This document shows, piece after piece, positions 57,861-64,000 of a stretch of 64,000 nucleotides of DNA. Location of the stretch: contig NZ_CP009920.1 of the NCBI RefSeq assembly GCF_000832985.1, positions 3,280,501 through 3,344,500 of the forward strand, read 5' to 3'. The stretch comes from Priestia megaterium NBRC 15308 = ATCC 14581 (GTDB taxonomy: Bacteria > Bacillota > Bacilli > Bacillales > Bacillaceae_H). How positions within the stretch are numbered: position 1 is the stretch's first letter; the number at the start of each line of letters is the position of its first letter. The notes beneath the pieces are model-generated. The model saw nothing but the letters and a program-made list of their open reading frames with translations, made no database searches and had not been told where the DNA came from. Made by a program: the position numbers and the translations under genes.

Positions 57861-59555
57861 ATGAGTGAGAAAGATCAAAACAGAACAACAGACGAAACAG
57901 CGGCTTCGCTAGAAACAGCGCCCGCTCCCAAAAAAGCACCGGCTAAATGGATTATCATTTTAGCAGCTTTAATTGTGATTATTGGAGGAGCAATTACATT
58001 TGCTACGGTATTTAAAAAATCTCCTAAGCAATTATACTTAATTTCTGAAGTAAATACGTATCAAAAAGCAGCTGATGAATTAGAAACAAAGTACAGTGAA
58101 ACGATGGCTTATCAGGAAAAAGCAATGAAGCAGCCTTCTACTACAAATGCTACTATCAAAGGCGGCTTTAACATGGATTCACTTTCCTATGATCCAAGCT
58201 TTAAAATGATTCAAGATCTTATTAGTAAAGCGGAAATTAAAATTAAAGCGGAACAAGATCCGAAAAAAAGTGAAGGATACGGTTCACTGGCTCTTAATAT
58301 CGGCGGTTCAAAAGCGCTTGACCTAGAAGGCTTTCAAACAAAAGAAAGAATAGGTTTTAAAGCCCCGATTCTTGCAAATGAATATTTCTATTTAAACTTA
58401 GACGAATATGGACAGGTAGCGCGTAAGTTCGATCCTTCTTATTCAGGTCCTGAAACGCTTGATATTAACACAAGCAACGTGAGTTTAGAAGACTTAAAGT
58501 TAACGGAAAAAGAAAAGACCTACATTGCAAAAGAGTACGGAACGTTCATTTATGATGAGCTAGACAGCGATTATTTTACCAAAGAAAAAAATGTGGATTA
58601 TAAAACAAATGGCAAAACGCTTCAGTTAACAAGCGTGACGCTTAACATGTCTGATAAAGAAACAAAACAATTTATGGATAAGCTTATTGCGAAGGTAGCA
58701 AAAGATGACAAGCTTCATACCATCTATGCAAATCATGTATCTAAGCTGTTTAAATCTTCGGCAGCAACGAATCCAGAATTAAAAGATATGGCGGATCCAA
58801 AAGAATTGAAAAAATCAGTAAAAGAAAGTCTTCAAGACTTCCAAAAAGAAGCAAAAGATACGACTTACCCTGGCGGTGTTAAATCAACTGTGTACGTTCA
58901 AGATGATGTTGTGGTAGCTCGCGATATGAACATGGGCGTAAAAAATGCTTCTAACGATAAAGGCAAACTTAACGTAGTAACTAAAAATATTCCGTATGAA
59001 GATAACAAAACGGCTAAGCAGTTTAAAGCAGTTTTAGCGGATAGCACTACCGATGATGCGTTTACGTTTGATATGAAAAATAACGTAACAACGGAAAGTG
59101 AAAAACGAAAAGAAAACATGTCTATTCATTTGTTAACAAAAGATTCAAAAGATGAAGACACGAATATGACGTTTAAAATGAATTCAGTAATTAACGGTAA
59201 AACCGATGCAAAACAAACGGCTGACCGTACTTTCTCTTTAGACTTAGGTGATCAAGAAGATCTAGTAGTAAACGGAGAAGTAAAGCAAAATCAAGCAATA
59301 AGTGCTTCAAAAGGAAAAGCAGATTATTCGTTTGATATTCGTACAAAAATAGGACCAAAAGCAGATCCGGCAAACGTTACGTTAAAAATCGACTCTGCTT
59401 CTCAATTAAAAAAATCAGCCACTATTCCAGAGCTTGATGCGTCTAATGCAACAAATGTAAAAGATGTAACGCCTGAAGATATGCTGTCGATTCAAGAAAA
59501 TTTCGCTAAAAATGTTCAAGGTCTCATGATGAATATGGGAACCGCTGGTTACTAA
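57861..59555 (+). CDS. Membrane-anchored protein, DUF6583-like
   Basis: A 564-residue protein with a short cytoplasmic N terminus rich in Thr, Ala and Pro, one transmembrane helix (about residues 30-50, WIIILAALIVIIGGAITFA) and a long extracytoplasmic, Lys- and Asp-rich domain of mixed strands and helices. Segments such as ADELETKYSETMAYQEKAM suggest a coiled region. I think it belongs to DUF6583 but this is by impression. It leads an operon with two ABC-2 permeases and an ATPase, so it may act as an extracytoplasmic partner of that exporter. The start follows AGGAGG. Confidence 0.65.
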   Translation: MSEKDQNRTTDETAASLETAPAPKKAPAKWIIILAALIVIIGGAITFATVFKKSPKQLYLISEVNTYQKAADELETKYSETMAYQEKAMKQPSTTNATIKGGFNMDSLSYDPSFKMIQDLISKAEIKIKAEQDPKKSEGYGSLALNIGGSKALDLEGFQTKERIGFKAPILANEYFYLNLDEYGQVARKFDPSYSGPETLDINTSNVSLEDLKLTEKEKTYIAKEYGTFIYDELDSDYFTKEKNVDYKTNGKTLQLTSVTLNMSDKETKQFMDKLIAKVAKDDKLHTIYANHVSKLFKSSAATNPELKDMADPKELKKSVKESLQDFQKEAKDTTYPGGVKSTVYVQDDVVVARDMNMGVKNASNDKGKLNVVTKNIPYEDNKTAKQFKAVLADSTTDDAFTFDMKNNVTTESEKRKENMSIHLLTKDSKDEDTNMTFKMNSVINGKTDAKQTADRTFSLDLGDQEDLVVNGEVKQNQAISASKGKADYSFDIRTKIGPKADPANVTLKIDSASQLKKSATIPELDASNATNVKDVTPEDMLSIQENFAKNVQGLMMNMGTAGY

Positions 59556-59569
59556 AAGGTGCAAAGCAG

Positions 59570-60793
59570 ATGAAGATATATTTCTCTTTGACTCTTTTTA
59601 CATGTAAAGCTCTATTGAAAAATATAAAATCTCTCATACTGCTAATAATGATCCCTGCTCTGTTTTTACTTGGAGCAGGGATCATTATTAGTCAGACCAT
59701 GCAAGGTGAGGAGAGAGTAAATCGGTTCGCCGTGGCAATTGTGGATAAAGATGACACTGCACAAACGAAGTACGTCATCGAACAGTTGACTGAAGGTAAG
59801 CTTCGCAAGATCATGAAGCCTCTTTACACGAATGAACAGAAAGCTAAACAGCTGCTGCAGCAAAATAAAGTGGCAGCCATTGTAACGCTGCCAAAAGGTT
59901 TTAGTCACGATATTGCTCATGGAAAAAATCAGCCTTTATACGTCATTGGAAATAGCAATAAGCCGCTTCAGTCACAGCTGTTTCGCTATGTGATGGAAAG
60001 TGCAGCCGACTACACGTCAGCTGCTCAAAGCGGTATTAATACGGTTGATGCCTTTTTAGAAAAAGAAAATGTTTCCGATGAAAATAGACGCGCAGAGTTT
60101 AAGAAGAGCTTGGTGACGTTTGGGCTTCACGTGTTAGATAGAGGAAGTTTATTTGATGAACAAATAGAAACGAGTTTCTTTCAGCAGGATATGAAGCAAT
60201 ATTATGTCCTGTCTTTGGCTGCTTTGCTGCTTATGATTTGGAGCTACGGCGGATGGCTGCTTGCTAGTGAAACGCAGACTTCTCCCGTGCTGGCTCGAAT
60301 GAAAACAAGAGGTGTATCGTTTGTCCACATTTATTTAGCGCAGCTGACGGCTCTGTATGTTCTTTTGCTACCGGTCTCTGTCGTTTTGTTTGGAAGTCTC
60401 CTTAGAGGACTAAAACTGCCTGTAACCGGTACGTACGGAGAGCTTTTTTTAGGGGTAAGCGGAAGCTTGTTTGCTTTTTTATGTTTGTTTTTACTGCTTC
60501 GGGTTCTTTTTTTATCACAAAAAGCTTATCAAATAACCGGTTTGCTGTTTATTTTGCTGAGTGCGATGTTAAGTGGACATGTTGTGCCGGTCGTCTATTT
60601 ACCGGACTGGGCGAGTGTTTTTCAGAAATGGTCACTCAACACCCGCGTCTTGGAGCTGTTATTTTATGAATTTGATGGATATAACACAAACGAAGCTTTT
60701 CTTTACCTTAAGCCTATTCTCATTACAGCAGCGGGAAGTTTTGTTCTTGCTGCTGGCTACGTGATGACGCTGCAAAGGCAGTGGAGAAAATGA
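59570..60793 (+). CDS. ABC-2 type transporter permease, first
   Basis: A 407-residue membrane protein of the ABC-2 family. One helix at the N terminus (about 17-38) is followed by a large external domain (about 45-200) with VAIVDKDDTAQTKYVIEQL and AAIVTLPKGFSHDIAHGK, then five or more C-terminal helices. This is the YhaP/YfiM-like layout. It starts 15 bases after the preceding gene behind AAAAGGTG, and its stop overlaps the next permease. With its partner and the ATPase it should form an exporter for an unknown lipid, peptide or toxin. Confidence 0.85.
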   Translation: MKIYFSLTLFTCKALLKNIKSLILLIMIPALFLLGAGIIISQTMQGEERVNRFAVAIVDKDDTAQTKYVIEQLTEGKLRKIMKPLYTNEQKAKQLLQQNKVAAIVTLPKGFSHDIAHGKNQPLYVIGNSNKPLQSQLFRYVMESAADYTSAAQSGINTVDAFLEKENVSDENRRAEFKKSLVTFGLHVLDRGSLFDEQIETSFFQQDMKQYYVLSLAALLLMIWSYGGWLLASETQTSPVLARMKTRGVSFVHIYLAQLTALYVLLLPVSVVLFGSLLRGLKLPVTGTYGELFLGVSGSLFAFLCLFLLLRVLFLSQKAYQITGLLFILLSAMLSGHVVPVVYLPDWASVFQKWSLNTRVLELLFYEFDGYNTNEAFLYLKPILITAAGSFVLAAGYVMTLQRQWRK

Positions 60794-61932
60794 TGAGTGA
60801 AAAAATAAAGCAGCTGCTGAAGCGCCCTATGCTTGTTATCATGATTTTCTTTTTACCTTTAATAGGAACGATTATTAGCAGCTCGTTTTTAGCAAAAGTA
60901 CAAAGTGATTCAAAAATACCTGTTGCTCTTGTCGATCAAGATCATAGCAAAATGTCTAAACAAGTGGTGGATCGACTACAGAAAACAACAGAAATTCAGT
61001 TTATTTCCCTAAATGAAGAACAAGCGAGAAAGCAGCTGGCCAAAAATAAAATTGACAGCATTTTTATGTTTCCTAACGGATTTCAACAAGAAGTAGAAGC
61101 GGGGAATTATCAAGGAGTCATTGATTTGCTCACGCTGCCTTCTTCAGTTGCCACAGAAGCGGTTCGAGAAGTCGTGGCGAGTGAAGTGACAAGGTTAACG
61201 ACAAATGTTAAAGCGGCAAATGAAGTGCGTTTTTTATATAGAGTTTATAACATTCATGCAGGACCGGATTTATGGAAAGAAGCGTATCGTTATACCGATA
61301 ACCAGTGGAAGCCAAAGCCGCTGATGACAATTGATTACGAGGCGCAAGGAACGAAGCATACGAAGCAAGGGAGCGCTCAAGTGACCGGATACGTGCCGCT
61401 ATGGGGATTCTTTACGCTTTTACTTTGCTGCCTCACATCAGATTGGATGATTAGAGAGAGGAAGCATCTTTTCAAACGAATGAAAACGATGCAAAAAGGG
61501 CTTTATGGTTATATTCGAAGCGTCAGCGCTGCTTATGCTGTGCTATACGTGTTTCAAGCTCTCATAAGCTTTGCTCTATTTAAATGGCTGTATGGAGTAG
61601 AGTCTTACAGTGTGCTGCTGTATATGTGTATCTATGTGATTGTGTGCGTTGCTTTTAGCACGTGGCTTGCAAGTGAAAGTCAGCGAGTTGGATCTTATTA
61701 TATGATCAGCGTTGTCATGGTCACAGGACTCAGTATAATAGGAGGGAGCTTTTTCCCAGTAGGAGAGCTTTCTGCAACGATTGAAAGAATAAGTCAGTGG
61801 CTTCCGCAGCATCTGCTTCTGTATCAGCATGCACTGCCGCTTACGTTCATTTGGAAAGAGATAGCTGTTTCCATTGCATGTATATGTTTGTGCGCGTTTA
61901 AAATAGTGTGGAATGTGAGGAGCATCAAATGA
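60790..61932 (+). CDS. ABC-2 type transporter permease, second
   Basis: A 380-residue relative of the preceding permease with the same layout: an N-terminal helix (about 13-34, MLVIMIFFLPLIGTIISSSF), an external domain with VALVDQDHSKMSKQVVDRL and SIFMFPNGFQQEVEAG, then a cluster of C-terminal helices. The start codon is one of two adjacent ATGs that overlap the previous stop. The similarity in the external domain shows that the two permeases are paralogs forming a heterodimer. Its own end overlaps the ATPase start by four bases. Confidence 0.85.
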   Translation: MMSEKIKQLLKRPMLVIMIFFLPLIGTIISSSFLAKVQSDSKIPVALVDQDHSKMSKQVVDRLQKTTEIQFISLNEEQARKQLAKNKIDSIFMFPNGFQQEVEAGNYQGVIDLLTLPSSVATEAVREVVASEVTRLTTNVKAANEVRFLYRVYNIHAGPDLWKEAYRYTDNQWKPKPLMTIDYEAQGTKHTKQGSAQVTGYVPLWGFFTLLLCCLTSDWMIRERKHLFKRMKTMQKGLYGYIRSVSAAYAVLYVFQALISFALFKWLYGVESYSVLLYMCIYVIVCVAFSTWLASESQRVGSYYMISVVMVTGLSIIGGSFFPVGELSATIERISQWLPQHLLLYQHALPLTFIWKEIAVSIACICLCAFKIVWNVRSIK

Positions 61933-62639
61933 TTGAAATTAACAATGTTAGCAAAACATACGGAAAAAAACGGTCGTTAGCAAATGTTACGCTGACTGTA
62001 GAAAGTGGAGAAGTCATTGGTCTTTTAGGACCAAACGGCGCTGGTAAGTCGACGCTTCTGTCTATTTTGTCTACCATTACGGCTCCTTCAAGCGGGAATG
62101 TCACGATTGGAGGCTTATCGCTTAAGAAAAATCAAAAAGCGATTCGAGAAGTCATTGGCTATGTTCCACAGGACATAGCGCTGTGGGAAGAGCTTAGCGT
62201 AAAAGAAAACATGAAAATGTGGAGCAAAATGACTTCACGCTCTCTGTCGAATGAACAGCTTCAGTCTCTTTGCTCAGCTGTACAGCTCGAAGGTAGATGG
62301 AAGGAAAAAGTGAAAAATTTATCAGGGGGCATGAAGCGAAAGCTAAACATAGCCGTTTCACTTATTCATGAACCGTCCGTTTTGTTAATGGACGAGCCGA
62401 CGGTCGGAATTGATTTGCAGTCCAAGCTTGAGATCATTCGTTATATTAAACAGCTGGCGGCAAAAGGAAAGACGATTATCTATATTACCCATGATTTGAA
62501 TGAAATATTAGATGTGTGTCATCGGTTTGCGGTCTTGAAGGAAGGAAAGCTGGAATTTGTCGGCACGATGGACCAAGCGAAGGAAAAGACTGGGGAAGAG
62601 GCAGAAGAGAACGTTGTGTATAAGCTGCTGCATGATTAA
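61929..62639 (+). CDS. ABC transporter ATP-binding protein
   Basis: A 236-residue ATPase. It has Walker A GLLGPNGAGKSTLL, Q-loop VIGYVPQDIALWEEL, signature LSGGMKRKLNIA, Walker B VLLMDEPTVGID and the switch His in IYITHDLNEI. This is the DrrA/CcmA-like class that pairs with ABC-2 permeases. I start it at ATG 61929, six bases after GAGGAG. It closes the four-gene exporter operon and is followed by a bidirectional terminator. Confidence 0.93.
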   Translation: MIEINNVSKTYGKKRSLANVTLTVESGEVIGLLGPNGAGKSTLLSILSTITAPSSGNVTIGGLSLKKNQKAIREVIGYVPQDIALWEELSVKENMKMWSKMTSRSLSNEQLQSLCSAVQLEGRWKEKVKNLSGGMKRKLNIAVSLIHEPSVLLMDEPTVGIDLQSKLEIIRYIKQLAAKGKTIIYITHDLNEILDVCHRFAVLKEGKLEFVGTMDQAKEKTGEEAEENVVYKLLHD

Positions 62640-62654
62640 GATAAAGTAATGATA

Positions 62655-62690
62655 AAAAAGAGCCGCTTCATGAAGAAGCGGCTCTTTCTA
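62655..62690. terminator. Bidirectional terminator between the ABC operon and the CBS protein
   Basis: AAAGAGCCGCTTC and GAAGCGGCTCTTT form a 13-bp perfect stem with A- and T-runs outside. Confidence 0.9.
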
Positions 62691-64000
62691 TTATGCTTGT
62701 GTAACTTCTTGTTCTGGTGAATGACTTTCAGGCTGCACGCGTTCTTCTTCAGGAAGGGCACGTACTTCTACTTCTTTCATTTGGTGACCGTCCATTTCTT
62801 TTGCAATAAACTCGTATCCGAAAAGTTTGAACGATTCGCTTTCCTGGATATCGATATTTTGCATTAACATCCAGCCGCCAATTGTATCGATATCGTCGTT
62901 TTCAATTTCGATATGAAGGACTTCGTTAACTTCTTCAAGCAGTACTTTTGAGTTAAAGACAAAGTGCTGATCGCTGATTTTTTGAACAAGCGGCTTTTCA
63001 TCTGTATCAAACTCATCTCGAATTTCTCCAACGATTTCTTCTAAAATATCTTCAACGGTAACGATACCAGCCGTACCGCCGTACTCATCAATCAACACAG
63101 CCATATGCGTACGTTTCTTTTGCATCGAGCGCAATAGGTCTTGAATCGCTACGGTTTCAATTACTTGAATAATAGGATTCATATAAAGCTTCACGCTTTG
63201 CTTTTTTAACGCATCGTTAATTACGACATCGTTTAGAATCTCTTTGACGTTGACTAAGCCGATAATGTTATCTTTGTCTCCGTCAACGGTAACAGGGTAA
63301 CGAGTGTAGCGATCTTCTACAGCAAGCTTTAAGAAATCTTCAATGCTGTCGTCTTCAGAAACAGCTGAAATTTCTGTTCTTGGTACCATGATTTCGCGAG
63401 CAACACGGTTATCGAATTCGAAAATGTTGTTCACGTACTTATATTCAGACTGGTTAATTTCCCCGCCTTTAAAACTTTCTGATAAAATAATGCGCAGCTC
63501 TTCTTCACTGTGCGCAAGTTCATGCTCTGAAGCTGGCTTTAATCCAAACATTCCAGTTAATAAACGGGCAGAACCATTTAGTAACCAAATGAAGGGGAAC
63601 ATAATTTTATAGAATAAAATTAACGGACGAGCAAACAATAACGTAACGGTTTCAGCTTTTTGAATCGCAAATGTTTTTGGCGCTAATTCACCAACGACTA
63701 CGTGAACAAACGTTACAAGCGCAAATGCGATAATGAATGAAAGAATATGTGTTAAAGATGCAGCAACGCCCATTTTTTCAAACAGGGGTTCTACAATCTT
63801 CGCAACAGTCGGTTCTCCTAACCAACCGAGTCCTAAAGCAGTAATCGTAATACCAAGCTGACACGCAGATAAATATTCATCTAAGTGTGTCGTCACGGTT
63901 TTAACCGCATTCGCTCCTTTTTTTCCTTCAGCAACAAGTTGATCTACCCGTGAACTACGAAGCTTCACAATTGCAAACTCTGAAGCAACGAAAAAAGCAG
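62691..64000 (-). CDS. Hemolysin-family CBS-domain membrane protein (CorC/YhdP type; 5'-truncated by the window)
   Basis: The frame stays open to the right edge, where it encodes [20 protein letters not shown], a family hallmark near the end of the first helix. The real start is therefore outside. Visible parts: the DUF21 membrane domain ([37 protein letters not shown]), then a CBS pair ([18 protein letters not shown] ... [20 protein letters not shown]) and a C-terminal CorC/HlyC domain ([13 protein letters not shown] onward). Relatives export magnesium or sodium or resist magnesium stress. The paralog cannot be named from this part. Confidence 0.9.
   Translation of the reverse strand, partial: AFFVASEFAIVKLRSSRVDQLVAEGKKGANAVKTVTTHLDEYLSACQLGITITALGLGWLGEPTVAKIVEPLFEKMGVAASLTHILSFIIAFALVTFVHVVVGELAPKTFAIQKAETVTLLFARPLILFYKIMFPFIWLLNGSARLLTGMFGLKPASEHELAHSEEELRIILSESFKGGEINQSEYKYVNNIFEFDNRVAREIMVPRTEISAVSEDDSIEDFLKLAVEDRYTRYPVTVDGDKDNIIGLVNVKEILNDVVINDALKKQSVKLYMNPIIQVIETVAIQDLLRSMQKKRTHMAVLIDEYGGTAGIVTVEDILEEIVGEIRDEFDTDEKPLVQKISDQHFVFNSKVLLEEVNEVLHIEIENDDIDTIGGWMLMQNIDIQESESFKLFGYEFIAKEMDGHQMKEVEVRALPEEERVQPESHSPEQEVTQA

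Overview
The window reads as chromosomal DNA of a low-GC, aerobic, spore-forming Bacillaceae. The gene set (tkmA/ptkA/ptpZ, glcU, nasDEF, nagABR, ydaP, yerD, a ComK homolog, a CotQ/YvdP-like oxidase) and the AGGAGG-type ribosome binding sites with many TTG/GTG starts fit the Bacillus/Priestia megaterium group best. That species assignment is inference. I saw no rRNA, tRNA, CRISPR array, prophage or insertion sequence. Both ends cut through genes: manC at the left and a CBS-domain hemolysin-family protein at the right.

Bases 1-15,660 hold a surface-polysaccharide region. It has mannose activation (manC, manA), a BY-kinase module (tkmA, ptkA, ptpZ), precursor supply (mnaA, gtaB), three glycosyltransferase-like proteins, an LCP ligase, an SGNH-like protein and two PHP-phosphatase homologs that have lost nearly all metal ligands. 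No flippase or polymerase gene is in view. Bases 15,700-23,840 are metabolic: pyruvate oxidase YdaP with YerD, then a FadR-type regulator facing a dehydrogenase, four-carbon-acid kinase and GntP permease set. Short GTATAC palindromes and two perfect cre sites lie in the control regions of that set.

Bases 23,900-31,450 contain a ComK-like protein convergent with a small sigma factor, a second SGNH-like protein, and the nitrite assimilation operon nasD-nasE-sumT-FNT transporter. That operon lies behind an exact FNR-type palindrome and an NsrR-like inverted repeat. Bases 31,500-43,700 are mixed: fructokinase-like kinase, glcU, GIY-YIG/DUF2087 protein, MATE exporter, cupin, FAD oxidase, a degenerate LCP paralog, a PilZ protein and corA with a probable leader peptide. 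Bases 43,700-49,500 hold a large secreted subtilisin with four C-terminal Ig-like repeats, a SUKH-like protein, small genes and a candidate small RNA with a consensus promoter and terminator.

Bases 49,500-55,230 are a GlcNAc-use locus: nagA-nagB-nagR-SIS on the minus strand and the PTS permease on the plus strand, with two NagR-type operators between them. The rest (55,300-64,000) has DUF554 and VOC proteins, an HesB-like protein and a four-gene operon of a membrane-anchored protein with an ABC-2 exporter.

The observation I rate highest is a repeated intergenic element with four copies (near 25.3, 33.6, 34.7 and 42.3 kb). Conserved boxes flank hairpins whose arms differ in sequence but stay paired, so the element looks like a structured RNA or mobile repeat. 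Next are the two degenerate PHP paralogs, the corA leader peptide with a hairpin over the corA ribosome binding site, and the candidate small RNA at 49.35 kb.
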